A DNA stretch of 64,000 bases from Actinocorallia herbida (GTDB lineage Bacteria; Actinomycetota; Actinomycetes; Streptosporangiales; Streptosporangiaceae), in NCBI RefSeq assembly GCF_003751225.1, contig NZ_RJKE01000001.1, positions 992,001 to 1,056,000 on the forward strand. The letters run 5' to 3'. The notes under the pieces were generated by a model, which was not told where the DNA came from, did no database searches, and saw only the letters and a list, made by a program, of their open reading frames with translations. Positions 1 to 8,131 of the stretch are shown here, piece by piece. The number at the start of each line of letters is the position of its first letter. Position 1 is the first letter of the stretch. The translations under genes and the position numbers were made by a program.

Positions 1-746
1 CGGATGACCGAGCGGTCGGAGACGGTGAACGGCTGCCACAGCTCCGGGTGCGGGTACTGGTACGGCTTCGGGCAGACCGAGATGCCCTGGATGACGCCCT
101 CGTCGTCGATCTCGCCGGGGGTGCCGAACTTGCGGGTCCATTCGCCGGCGGGCCAGCCCTCGATGCCGGAGAACGGCTTCGGCACCTCGTAGTCGAGGAC
201 GTCGCTCTTGTAGCGGAGGAGGTCCTCCGACCACGCCAGCTTCATGATCTTCAGCACCTCGCCGAAGACGTCGAAGTTGCGGTTGTCGGTGGCCGAGCCG
301 TCCGAGCGGGCGGCGACGGCGTCCCAGCGCTGGCCGAGGACCTGCATCCAGCGGTTCTGGTAGCCGCGCGCGACGCCCAGGCGCAGGCGGCCCTTGGAGA
401 AGTGGTCGAGCAGGGCGACGTCCTCGGCCGCGCGGATCGGGTCCCAGGCGGGGAGCACGAGGCCGAGCGGCGCGAGCAGGATGCGCTCGGTGCGGGCCGC
501 GAGGTCGGTGAGGAACATCAGCGGGTTCACCGAGAACTCGAAGCCCTCGGAGTGGAAGTGGTGCTCGGTCATCATGAGGGCGTGGAAGCCGACCTGGTCG
601 GCGGTGACGGCGATCTCACGGACCTCGTCGAGGAGCTTCTGGTAGGACTCCACGTCCCGTCCGATCGGCCGCTTGGCCACCGCGTTCTCCTCGGCGGCCC
701 AGCCTGAACCCGGAATCTGCGGGTTGAGGAAGATCGAGAATTTCAC
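1..746 (-). CDS. LLM-class flavin-dependent oxidoreductase, 3' end outside window
   Basis: Reading leftward from a GTG at 746, the frame stays open to the window edge, so the C-terminus is missing. The visible part, about 248 residues, begins MKFSIFLNPQIPGSGW and has the bacterial luciferase-like barrel signatures: a TEHHF motif near residue 60, an APLGLVLP strand, and DHFSKGRLRLGVARGYQ near residue 110. This family uses FMN or coenzyme F420; members oxidise or monooxygenate small organic substrates. It resembles the LLM gene at 34009-35067, which also has an HHF motif. A CAAGC-N4-GCTTG palindrome lies 74 bp upstream, suggesting shared control with the other CoA-metabolism genes. The GTG start was chosen because the protein begins at the conserved first beta strand. 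The substrate is unknown. Confidence 0.8.
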   Translation of the reverse strand, partial: MKFSIFLNPQIPGSGWAAEENAVAKRPIGRDVESYQKLLDEVREIAVTADQVGFHALMMTEHHFHSEGFEFSVNPLMFLTDLAARTERILLAPLGLVLPAWDPIRAAEDVALLDHFSKGRLRLGVARGYQNRWMQVLGQRWDAVAARSDGSATDNRNFDVFGEVLKIMKLAWSEDLLRYKSDVLDYEVPKPFSGIEGWPAGEWTRKFGTPGEIDDEGVIQGISVCPKPYQYPHPELWQPFTVSDRSVI

Positions 747-819
747 GGCGCATGCTCCTCGCGGTCGACGGCGTCCGAGTGGGATTCGGTGAGCGCCAGT
801 CTGGCAAAGGCCGCCATAA

Positions 820-833
820 CAAGCAAGCGCTTG
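820..833. promoter_or_regulatory. KstR2-like operator upstream of LLM gene
   Basis: CAAGCAAGCGCTTG is a 5+5 inverted repeat with a 4-bp spacer and also contains the shorter perfect palindrome CAAGCGCTTG (824-833). It lies 74 bp upstream of the GTG at 746. The published mycobacterial KstR2 site is AnCAAGnnCTTGnT, which the inner palindrome fits at the core. Confidence 0.6.
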
Positions 834-892
834 GGCGATTACTTCCCCCGATGTGACCCGCCGCACACTCGCCGCGGGCCCCGGAACGCACC

Positions 893-923
893 GGACCCCC
901 GCCCCGAAGCGGGGCGGGGGTCC
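893..923 (-). terminator. Hairpin terminator after Ig-repeat protein gene
   Basis: A perfect 13-bp stem (GGACCCCCGCCCC and its complement) closes a 5-base GAAGC loop, 18 bp past the stop at 941 on the minus strand. There is no clear U-tract, as is usual in high-GC actinobacteria. Confidence 0.7.
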
Positions 924-940
924 TCAGGAGCCGGAGCGCG

Positions 941-1999
941 CTAGGGCGCCGCGGCGGCGGGGGTGACGGTGAACGTCTGGGCGTCCACGACGAGCTTGCC
1001 CTTGTAGGTCGCGCTGATGGTGAACGTCAGCGGACCGGTCAGGTTCTTGAAACCGAAGTAGAACTTCACGTTCGGCTGGCCGGCCGGGATGGTGACGGTC
1101 TGCTGCGCGCCCTGGGCGAGGCCGAAGACCACGTCGTCCTTCTTGTCCGAGGTGACGATGACGTCCGCGCCGCCCGCCGGAGCCGGGCCGGTGAGCACGA
1201 CGTCGGCCTCGACCCCGTCCGCGTCCGCGGTGAAGTTCGGGTCCGCGTGCACGACGATGTCGTACAGCTCGGGGGCCTCGGCCGCGCCGGGCGTCAGGGT
1301 GAGGTTGCGGCTGAGGGTGGCGCCACCGTAGGACGCGCTGACCTTCACCGTCTGCTGGGCGGCGACCTTCTGGGTCGTCACCTGGAAGACCGCGGTCCGC
1401 TCACCGGCGAGCACCTTCACCGACGCGGGCACCTCGGCGCGGAAGTTCGAGGTCTCCAGCAGCACGCCCGCGCCGCCCTTCGGCGCTGCGGCGTTCAGCG
1501 TGACCGTGCCGGTCAGCGCGGTGCCGCCGTTGACGTTCTGCTGGCTGAGCGCGATGCCCTTCAGGAAGTGCTTCGGGGTCAGCTTGAGCTTCTTGGTGAT
1601 CTTCTTGCCGTTGAGCGCGGCGGTGACGGCCACCGTGCGCTTCTTGGCGGTGGCCGTCGTCTTGACGGTGAACTTCGCCGTCTTCTGGCCGGCCTTCACC
1701 TTGACGGTGGCCGGGACCTTGACGAACTTCGTGTTCTTCGAGGTCAGCGTCACCTTCACGCCGCCCGCGGGGGCCGCGGTGGTGAGCTTGACCGTGCCGG
1801 TGGTCTTCTTGCCGCCGGCCAGCGGGTTCGCGGCGAACGTGACCGCGGCGGGCTTGGGCTTGGCCGCGCGCAGGTGCACGGCCTCGGCGACGGCGTCAAG
1901 GGAGCCGCCGCCCGCCGCGGCGACCGCCGTGCCGCCCGAGACGACGAGCGCTACGGCGACCGCACCGCCGATGAGCACTCTCTTGAGCTGACGGGACAT
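941..1999 (-). CDS. Secreted protein with tandem Ig-like repeats
   Basis: The 352-residue protein begins MSRQLKRVLIGGAVAVALVVSGG, a typical Sec signal peptide ending near an AVAAA cleavage region. The start is set at 1999 because GGAGG lies 8 bases upstream; an in-frame ATG at 2038 lacks one. The mature part holds three Ig-like beta repeats of 80-95 residues, at about residues 55-140, 145-230 and 240-345. Each begins with a GG(T/A)xxTGTVxL-type strand followed by AP(A/K)GG, and ends with a TAxFxVTT strand. The first repeat is very rich in Lys and Thr. There is no sortase motif and no enzymatic domain. A cell-surface or extracellular structural role is inferred from the architecture only. It is monocistronic, with a strong terminator at 893-923. 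Confidence 0.75.
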   Translation of the reverse strand: MSRQLKRVLIGGAVAVALVVSGGTAVAAAGGGSLDAVAEAVHLRAAKPKPAAVTFAANPLAGGKKTTGTVKLTTAAPAGGVKVTLTSKNTKFVKVPATVKVKAGQKTAKFTVKTTATAKKRTVAVTAALNGKKITKKLKLTPKHFLKGIALSQQNVNGGTALTGTVTLNAAAPKGGAGVLLETSNFRAEVPASVKVLAGERTAVFQVTTQKVAAQQTVKVSASYGGATLSRNLTLTPGAAEAPELYDIVVHADPNFTADADGVEADVVLTGPAPAGGADVIVTSDKKDDVVFGLAQGAQQTVTIPAGQPNVKFYFGFKNLTGPLTFTISATYKGKLVVDAQTFTVTPAAAAP

Positions 2000-2147
2000 T
2001 CCGACCGCCTCCATGATCTTCACTAGCGAACAGGGCATCTTTCCGCTTGCACGCGACCCCTGTCCAGGCGATCGGGTGAATGAAAGATAACGACCTGTCC
2101 GTCTAAGCGGCGATCCGGCGGCTTCTGTTACGGCTCGGGGGGAGCTG

Positions 2148-2969
2148 TCAGGTCTTGTCGGCTTTCGCCGCTCTGCGCTCGCGGCGGGTGAGCTGGGCGA
2201 GCCAGGTGCGGAGGACGTGCAGGAACTCCGCCGGGCGTTCCTCGTGCAGGCGGTGGCCGTTGCCGGGAAAGACGTGGGTCTCGGCGCCGAGGGCGTCGCG
2301 CTCCCAGGCCGCGCGCTCGGGGTCGGCCCACAGGGAGAGGACCGGCTGGGTGCGGCCCGCGAGGTAGGCCGCGGACTGGGGCCGGACGCCGAACTGGCCG
2401 TCCGCGACGAACAGCGCGGCGAAGACCTCGGCGAGGACGTGGGGGGCGGTGCCGAGCAGTTTGCGCTCGTGCCAGGCCTTGATCGACGGGGGCGACGCGG
2501 GAGTGTAGAGGGTCGAGTCCATGGCGAGCGCGGTCTCGTGGGCGTTCGTGCGCAGGCCGTCGGCGTAGCCGGACATGAAGGCCGCGATGTCCTCGCGCAG
2601 GCCGTACCCGGGGTCGACGGCGACCACGCCGCGCACCAGCTCCGGATGCTCGACCGCGAGGACGCTCACCACCTGGCCGCCGAGCGAGTGCCCGACGGCG
2701 ACGACGCGCGCGACCCCTAGGCGGCCGAGCAGCGCGGCGAGGTCCTCGGCCATCTCCCTGGGCACGTTGCCCTTGTCCGGGACCGAGCTGTAGCCGTGCC
2801 CGCGCAGGTCGGGCGCGATGACGCGGAAGTCTCCGGCGAGGTCGGGCAGGTGCCACACCCAGTCGTGGGAGTCGGCGCCCATGCCGTGCACGAGCAGCAG
2901 GACGTCGGCGTCGCGCGGGCCGTCGTCGGTGTAGAAGAGGCGGACGTCGCGGACTTCGGCGAACGGCAT
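2148..2969 (-). CDS. Alpha/beta-fold hydrolase
   Basis: This 273-residue protein is a standard alpha/beta hydrolase. The oxyanion-hole strand is LLLVHGMGADSHDW near residue 25, the nucleophile elbow is VGHSLGG near residue 92, a mobile lid follows residue 130, and the catalytic His is in PGNGHRLHEERP near residue 238. The acid is probably the Asp of SLWADPERAAW. The family includes esterases, C-C bond hydrolases and epoxide hydrolases; the sequence does not choose among them. It is divergent from the LLM gene starting at 3014, and both face the perfect operator at 2986-2999. It is therefore probably co-regulated with the CoA and steroid genes of the window. The ATG at 2969 starts exactly before the first conserved strand. 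Confidence 0.85.
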   Translation of the reverse strand: MPFAEVRDVRLFYTDDGPRDADVLLLVHGMGADSHDWVWHLPDLAGDFRVIAPDLRGHGYSSVPDKGNVPREMAEDLAALLGRLGVARVVAVGHSLGGQVVSVLAVEHPELVRGVVAVDPGYGLREDIAAFMSGYADGLRTNAHETALAMDSTLYTPASPPSIKAWHERKLLGTAPHVLAEVFAALFVADGQFGVRPQSAAYLAGRTQPVLSLWADPERAAWERDALGAETHVFPGNGHRLHEERPAEFLHVLRTWLAQLTRRERRAAKADKT

Positions 2970-2985
2970 GGGCGGACTCCTTGAG

Positions 2986-2999
2986 CAAGCAATTGCTTG
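2986..2999. promoter_or_regulatory. KstR2-like operator in divergent promoter
   Basis: CAAGCAATTGCTTG is a perfect 14-bp palindrome lying 17 bp from the ATG of the hydrolase gene and 15 bp from the ATG of the LLM gene. Its position between two divergent starts supports an operator role. It lacks the 10-bp CAAGNNCTTG spacing and so represents the longer version of the motif. Confidence 0.65.
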
Positions 3000-3013
3000 G
3001 TAGGGTAGCGGAT

Positions 3014-3892
3014 ATGCGCCTCGGCATCACGATGTTCGCCACCGATCAGACCATGCCGCCCCACGAGCTGGCCATCGCCGTCGAAGAACGCGGCTTCTCT
3101 TCCCTGTACCTCCCCGAGCACACCCACATCCCGACGTCCCGGCTCACCCCTTCGGCGGCCACCTTGGCGACGTCCGGGGTCGGCGCCTCCGGGTTCCTCC
3201 GGGGCACCTCCGGGGACGAGACCCTGTCGGAGTCGTACGCGCGGACCCTCGACCCGTTCGTCTCCCTGGCGATGGCCGCGTCCGTCACGTCGACGCTGAC
3301 GCTCGGCACGGGGGTCGCGCTCCTCGCGCAGCGGGAGCCGATCGGGACCGCCAAGGCGGTGGCCACCCTTCAACACCTGTCCGGGGGCAGGTTCGTGCTG
3401 GGCGCCGGCTACGGGTGGAACGTCGAGGAGGCCGCCGACCACGGCGTCGTCTGGCACGAGCGGCGCGCGCTCGTCGGCGAGCGGATCGCGGCGATGCGCG
3501 CGCTGTGGCGCGACGAGGTGGCCGCCTACAAGGGCGCGCACGTGGCGCTCAGCCCGAGCTGGGCCTGGCCCAAGGCCGACGTGCCCGTGCTGCTCGGCGG
3601 GGGCGGCGGCCCGAAGCTGTTCGCCGCGATCGCCGCGCACGGCGACGGCTGGCTGCCGATCGGCGGCGCCGGGATCGCCGAGGCGCTGCCAAGGCTCGCC
3701 GCGGCCTACGAGGCGGCCGGGCGCGACCCGGAGACGGCGGTCGTCATCCCGTTCGGATCGCTGCCGACCCCGGGCAAGCTCGCCCGCTTCGCCGAACTCG
3801 GCATCCGGGAGACCGTCCTGCGGGTGACGTCGGGCACGCGCGACGCGGTGCTGCGCGAACTCGACGCCCACACCGGCTTCCTGGCCTCCTGA
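3014..3892 (+). CDS. LLM-class F420/FMN-dependent oxidoreductase
   Basis: The 292-residue protein begins MRLGITMFATDQTMPPHELA. It carries the LLM barrel motifs SLYLPEHTHIP near residue 32, LTLGTGVALLAQREPI near residue 97 and LSGGRFVLGAGYGWNVEEA near residue 120, and it keeps the typical GGGGGPKLF turn that contacts the cofactor phosphate. This pattern matches the F420-dependent LLM subgroup common in mycobacteria. The frame opens at 2981, but that start would lie inside the operator, so the ATG at 3014 is preferred. The leader is very short and may be absent. It is convergent with the thioesterase gene, only 10 bp apart. The substrate is unknown. Confidence 0.85.
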   Translation: MRLGITMFATDQTMPPHELAIAVEERGFSSLYLPEHTHIPTSRLTPSAATLATSGVGASGFLRGTSGDETLSESYARTLDPFVSLAMAASVTSTLTLGTGVALLAQREPIGTAKAVATLQHLSGGRFVLGAGYGWNVEEAADHGVVWHERRALVGERIAAMRALWRDEVAAYKGAHVALSPSWAWPKADVPVLLGGGGGPKLFAAIAAHGDGWLPIGGAGIAEALPRLAAAYEAAGRDPETAVVIPFGSLPTPGKLARFAELGIRETVLRVTSGTRDAVLRELDAHTGFLAS

Positions 3893-3902
3893 ACCCGGAG
3901 GA

Positions 3903-4595
3903 TCAGGAGGTCCGCTGCTCCTGCGCCTCGTCCGCCTCCTCGGCCAGCAGGTGCCTGGGGGTGACGAACATCGCCGTCGCCTCCACGGTCACCCTGCCGT
4001 CCGGGGTGGTGATCTCTCCGTCGGCCCAGCACTTGCGGCCCTCGCGCCGGGTGATCCTGGCCTTGAGGGTGAGCGGAACGCGCAGCGGCGTCGGCCTGCG
4101 GTACCGCAGCTCCAGCGTGGCGGTGAAGCCGGGCACGCCCGACATCCCCGCCGTCATGCCGAGCACCTGGTCGAAGATCGCGGCGCTGATCCCGCCGTGC
4201 ACGAGCCCGGGAGGGCCCTCGTAGGGCTCGTCGAGGGTGAAGACCGAGCGCACCGAGCCGTCGGGCAGCGCCTCGAACGGGATGGGCGGCGCGACCGGGT
4301 TGAGCACCCCGGTGACGGGGTTGCCGAGCTGGCGGGACATCCCGCTCGCGATCAGGCCGTCGATGGGGGTGTCGGCCATCGGCGCCGCGCCGAGCCGGGC
4401 GGCGCCGAGCCGGTCGGTCAGCGCCCGTACCTGGCCGGTGATCTCGGCGATCTCGGCGTCGGGCACGTCGGTGAGCACGACGGCGTCGATGAGCGCGCGC
4501 ACCTCCTCGGCGAGGCGCGCGCGCACGGCGACCTGCTCCTCGCCGAGGAACGACCGGTCCTGGGGGCGGATGGTCGGGGGAAGGGCGGTCGTCAT
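3903..4595 (-). CDS. PaaI-like hotdog-fold thioesterase
   Basis: The 230-residue protein has a C-terminal hotdog domain, about residues 95-215. The PaaI signature is PPGLVHGGISAAIFDQVLG near residue 130, followed by the strand TATLELRYRRPTPLRVPL. The N-terminal 90 residues are an alpha-helical extension seen in actinobacterial members. PaaI-type enzymes hydrolyse acyl- or phenylacetyl-CoA thioesters. The ATG at 4595 is preferred to the GTG at 4604 because AGGAG lies 8 bases before it. A palindrome at 4623-4639 is 28 bp upstream. It may be a salvage thioesterase that releases CoA from stalled pathway intermediates; this is inference. Confidence 0.82.
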   Translation of the reverse strand: MTTALPPTIRPQDRSFLGEEQVAVRARLAEEVRALIDAVVLTDVPDAEIAEITGQVRALTDRLGAARLGAAPMADTPIDGLIASGMSRQLGNPVTGVLNPVAPPIPFEALPDGSVRSVFTLDEPYEGPPGLVHGGISAAIFDQVLGMTAGMSGVPGFTATLELRYRRPTPLRVPLTLKARITRREGRKCWADGEITTPDGRVTVEATAMFVTPRHLLAEEADEAQEQRTS

Positions 4596-4622
4596 GGGGG
4601 TCACTCCTGCACCTGGGATTTC

Positions 4623-4639
4623 CTAGAACCGCATTCTAG
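4623..4639. promoter_or_regulatory. Palindrome resembling a KstR half-site pair
   Basis: CTAGAACCGCATTCTAG has 6-bp perfect arms (CTAGAA/TTCTAG) around 5 bp, directly upstream of the thioesterase gene. It resembles the KstR site TnnAACnnGTTnnA but is one base longer and lacks the right-hand GTT. An operator role is plausible; assignment to KstR is weak. Confidence 0.35.
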
Positions 4640-4651
4640 ACAGGTCCCCGC

Positions 4652-5395
4652 TCAGCCCAGGTACGCGGCCCGCACCGCGGGATCGTCGCGCACCTCGGCC
4701 GGCGCGCCCTCGGCGATGACCTTGCCCAGGTCGAGCACCACGATCCGCTCGCAGGTGTCCATCACGAACCCGACGTCGTGCTCGACCAGCAGCACCGTCG
4801 CCTCCACCGAGGCCAGCACCCCGGCGAAGACCTCGGCCTGCGCCGGGTCGAGGCCGGACGTCGGCTCGTCGAGCAGCAGGATCTTCGGGTCGTCCGCCAG
4901 CGCGCGGGCCAGCTCCACGAGGCGGCGCCGCCCGATCGGCAGTTCCGCCGCGTACAGCCCGGCGAGGTCGGCGATGCCGCAGCGCGCCAGCGCCTCCTCC
5001 GCCCGCGCCCGCCGCGCCCTCTCCCGGGACCGCCGCGTCGGCAGCGCCAGCAGGTCGGCGGCGAGGCCGCCGCCCCCGCCGTGCCACTCCAGCGCGGTCA
5101 GCACGTTCTCCAGGACCGTCAGCCGCCCGAACACCTGCGGCCGCTGGAACGTCCTGGCCATCCCGTCGCGGGCGCGGCGCACCGCGCCCCGCCCGGTGAC
5201 GTCCGCGCCGTCCACCCTGACCTGCCCGCCATCCGGCCTGCGCAGCCCCGTGACCACGTCGAACAGGGTCGTCTTCCCCGCCCCGTTGGGCCCGATCACC
5301 CCGCAGACCTGCCCTTCGGCCACCGTGAAGGACACTTCGCTGAGCGCATGCACCCCCCCGAAGCTGACACTGATCCCTTCCAGTTCCAGGCTCAT
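4652..5395 (-). CDS. livG: Branched-chain-type ABC transporter ATPase (LivG-like)
   Basis: The 247-residue ATPase has Walker A GPNGAGKT near residue 36, the Q-loop ARTFQRPQVF near residue 88, Walker B ILLLDEPTSGLD near residue 172 and the switch His in LLVEHDVGFVMDTCERIVVLDLGKVIAEG. The ABC signature is degenerate: ELPIGRRRLVELARAL replaces LSGGQ, a substitution known in LivG-type subunits. The start ATG overlaps the stop of the upstream fused permease gene (ATGA), so the two are translationally coupled. It supplies the second ATPase of the importer whose other ATPase is fused to the permeases at 5392-8076. Confidence 0.9.
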   Translation of the reverse strand: MSLELEGISVSFGGVHALSEVSFTVAEGQVCGVIGPNGAGKTTLFDVVTGLRRPDGGQVRVDGADVTGRGAVRRARDGMARTFQRPQVFGRLTVLENVLTALEWHGGGGGLAADLLALPTRRSRERARRARAEEALARCGIADLAGLYAAELPIGRRRLVELARALADDPKILLLDEPTSGLDPAQAEVFAGVLASVEATVLLVEHDVGFVMDTCERIVVLDLGKVIAEGAPAEVRDDPAVRAAYLG

Positions 5396-8076
5396 GAACT
5401 TCCCTCTTCGACCGGACTTCCGGCGGGTCGGATTCCCAGATAGGCGGCGGTCAGTTCGTCGGCGTCGACCTCGGCTCGGGGGCCGCGCCAGGTGATGCGG
5501 CCCTGGCCCATGTAGGCGACGGTGTCGGCGATCTCCAGGGCCTCGTGGGCCTTCTCCTCCACCACGAGCAGGGCGACGCCGCGCTCGCGCAGCTCGCCGA
5601 ACAGATCGAAGACCTGCCGGACGACGAGCGGGGCGAGGCCGAGCGACGGCTCGTCGGCGATGAGCACCTTCGGCGGCCGGACGAGGGCGGGGGCGAGGGC
5701 GAGGATCTGCTGCTCGCCGCCGGACAGCGAGCCCGCGGGCAGGTCCCGGCGTTCGGCGAGCCGGGGGAACCTCTCGTAAGCGGTGGCCCTGTCCGACGCC
5801 GAAGGCAGCCAGAGCGTCAGGTTCTCCTCCACGGTCAGGCCGGGGAAGACGCCTCTGCCCTCGGGAGCCAGGTACATGCCTTCACGTGCGCGTTTGAACG
5901 CCGAGGCGCCGGTGACATCGGCCCCGCCGAGCAGGACCCGCCCGGACGAGGGCGTCACCGCGCCGATGGCGACGGCACAAGCCGTCGACTTGCCTGCGCC
6001 GTTCGCGCCGAGCAGGGCTACGACCTCGCCTCCGCGCACGGACAGGTCGACGCCCCGCAGCACCGTCGTGTCCCCGTACCCGGCGACGATCCCTTCGAGG
6101 ACGAGCGCGCCGTCGTCCGACGGCTCGGCCGCCCCGTCGGCCGGGGTCTCCTCGGCCTGCGCCTCCTCGGCCAGGGCCGCCCGCCGCCTCCGCCGGTACC
6201 GCTGCTCGGCGAACTGCGCGAGGACGCCGTCGGGGTGCTTGGCGAGGATCACGCCGCCGAGGCCGAAGAGGATCGCCTCCACATGGGTGGAATCGGTGAC
6301 GTACGACAGGATCTCGTGCGAGACCCCGACGATGAGCCCGCCGACCACGGCGCCGCCGATCCGCCGGACGCCCTGGAGCACCACCACCGCGAGCCAGAAG
6401 AACCCGAGGTTGACGCGCAGGTCGGTGGCGTAGATCTGGCCCGCGAACGTGGCGAACAGGACCCCGCCGAGGCCGCAGATGCCCGACGCGACCGCGAAGA
6501 GCGTCAGCTTGGTCCGCACCGCCGAGACACCCGAGGTCTGCGCGGCGGTCGGGGCGGAGCGCACCGCGAGGATCGCCCGCCCGGAAGGGGACCGCTCCAG
6601 GTTGCGGATCAGCAGTGCCACCACGCCGATCACCGCGAGCAGGAACACGATCCTGGTCCGCGGATCGCCCGTGTCGGTCGGGCCGAGCACGATCGCCGGG
6701 AACTTCCAGCCGATCGTCCCGTTGCTGAACACGTCGATCTGGAAGAGGACCTGGTCGGCGAGCAGGCCGAGCGCCAGCGTCGCCAGCGCGAGGACCTTCC
6801 CGCCCAGGCGCAGCGCGGGAAGCGCGACGATCAGGCCCGCCGCCACCGCCGCGAGGACGCCCAGCACGGCGGCGAGTCCGAAGGGAAGGCCATGTCCGAG
6901 GACGAGCCCGGCCGTCAGCGCGGCGAGCGCGGCGAACGACGCCTGCGCGAGGTTCACCATCCCGCCGACGCCCGTCACCACGACGAACGAGCAGAAGATG
7001 AGCGAGAACACCAGGCCGGTCGCGATGAGACCGGCCCAGTAGTCGCCCGCGAAGAACAGCACCCACACCAGACCGGCCGTTCCGCCGGCCGCCCACGGCA
7101 GCACCCGCCGCCAGCGCGGCAGGTCCGCGAGGTGGTCGGGCGGGGGCGCGTCCTCGGCGACCGTGCCCGCGACCCGCGACCGCGCGCGGTTCAGCACCAC
7201 GAGGCCGACCAGCAGGAGCAGCGCCGGGACACCCGTCGCCAGGCCCGTCACCTGCTCGGTGAGCGCGCCGCCGTACCCGGCGACGAGGTTCTGCACGACG
7301 CCGAGCGCGAGGCCCGCGGCGAACGTCCAGGGGATCGAGCGCAGCCGGCCGAACACCGACGCGGTCGCCGCGGTGAACATGAGGACGGTGAACGCGCTCT
7401 GGTCGAGGCCGAGCGCGGGGACGGCGAGCACCCCGGCCAGCGCGGCGAGCCCCGACGACAGCATCCACGCCTGGGCGGAGGCGGCGTCGGCGTCGACCCC
7501 GCGCCAGGTCGCCAGCGCGCGCTGGTCGACCGTCGCGCGCATGCGCAGGCCGAGCGGGGTGTGCCGCATGACCAGCCAGAGGCCGGCCGCGGCGAGCGCG
7601 GCGAGCGCGAACACCACGAGCTGGTCGGAGTCCAGCCTGACCCCGTCGAACGGCTCGAAGGAGGTGGGCGGCTGCGGGCCGAGCCCGCGCGCCGAGGCGC
7701 CCTCGGTGACCGACGGCAGCCCGAAGACCTCCACCAGCCACAGGCCGAGCGCGGGCAGCGCGATGAGCAGGCCGATCGTCGCGACGATCGCCTGGGTCTC
7801 CCCGGCGGCGGCGAGGCCGCGGAACATCAGCCGGTGCAGCGTGTAGCCGAGCAGCGGGGCGAACACCCCGACGGTGAGGACGACGGCGGGCCAGGCGGGC
7901 CAGCCCGCGCCGGTGGTGAGCTCGAAGTACAGCAGCGCGGCGACGAAGCCGACCGCGCCGTGGGCGAAGTTGAAGACGCCGGTGGCGGCGTAGGAGAGGG
8001 TCAGGCCGGAACCGAGCAGGGCGAAGATCGCGCCGGTCACGAGTCCGCTGAGCACCAGGCCGAGGAATTCGGTCAA
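5392..8076 (-). CDS. Three-domain fusion: LivH permease + LivM permease + LivF ATPase
   Basis: One uninterrupted 894-residue frame carries three subunits that are normally separate. Residues about 1-290 are a LivH-type permease (GLTLSYAATGVFNFAHGAVG motif, about eight membrane segments). Residues about 320-615 are a LivM-type permease (VVTGVGGMVNLAQASFAALAALTAG). Residues about 660-885 are a LivF-type ATPase with Walker A GANGAGKST, signature LSGGEQQ and Walker B VLIADEPSLGLAP. Linkers near 300 and 630 are charged and Pro/Ala/Glu rich. The start is a TTG at 8076 with GGGAG upstream. With LivG (ATGA overlap) and the lipoprotein at 8132 it forms a complete HAAT-family importer. Operators upstream of the lipoprotein gene place it in the KstR2-like regulon, suggesting import of a steroid-derived or other carboxylate rather than an amino acid. 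Confidence 0.88.
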   Translation of the reverse strand: MTEFLGLVLSGLVTGAIFALLGSGLTLSYAATGVFNFAHGAVGFVAALLYFELTTGAGWPAWPAVVLTVGVFAPLLGYTLHRLMFRGLAAAGETQAIVATIGLLIALPALGLWLVEVFGLPSVTEGASARGLGPQPPTSFEPFDGVRLDSDQLVVFALAALAAAGLWLVMRHTPLGLRMRATVDQRALATWRGVDADAASAQAWMLSSGLAALAGVLAVPALGLDQSAFTVLMFTAATASVFGRLRSIPWTFAAGLALGVVQNLVAGYGGALTEQVTGLATGVPALLLLVGLVVLNRARSRVAGTVAEDAPPPDHLADLPRWRRVLPWAAGGTAGLVWVLFFAGDYWAGLIATGLVFSLIFCSFVVVTGVGGMVNLAQASFAALAALTAGLVLGHGLPFGLAAVLGVLAAVAAGLIVALPALRLGGKVLALATLALGLLADQVLFQIDVFSNGTIGWKFPAIVLGPTDTGDPRTRIVFLLAVIGVVALLIRNLERSPSGRAILAVRSAPTAAQTSGVSAVRTKLTLFAVASGICGLGGVLFATFAGQIYATDLRVNLGFFWLAVVVLQGVRRIGGAVVGGLIVGVSHEILSYVTDSTHVEAILFGLGGVILAKHPDGVLAQFAEQRYRRRRRAALAEEAQAEETPADGAAEPSDDGALVLEGIVAGYGDTTVLRGVDLSVRGGEVVALLGANGAGKSTACAVAIGAVTPSSGRVLLGGADVTGASAFKRAREGMYLAPEGRGVFPGLTVEENLTLWLPSASDRATAYERFPRLAERRDLPAGSLSGGEQQILALAPALVRPPKVLIADEPSLGLAPLVVRQVFDLFGELRERGVALLVVEEKAHEALEIADTVAYMGQGRITWRGPRAEVDADELTAAYLGIRPAGSPVEEGSS

Positions 8077-8094
8077 AACGGCTCCCGAGGGGTC

Positions 8095-8124
8095 GGCGCC
8101 GCCCCGCCGTGGCGGGACGGCGCC
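8095..8124 (-). terminator. Intercistronic hairpin between binding-protein and permease genes
   Basis: Arms GGCGCCGCCCCGCC and GGCGGGACGGCGCC pair over 14 bp with one mismatch. The hairpin sits between the stop of the binding-protein gene (8132) and the TTG start of the permease fusion. Such hairpins usually stabilise the upstream message or partly stop transcription, so the binding protein is made in excess. Confidence 0.6.
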
Positions 8125-8131
8125 GGAGGCA

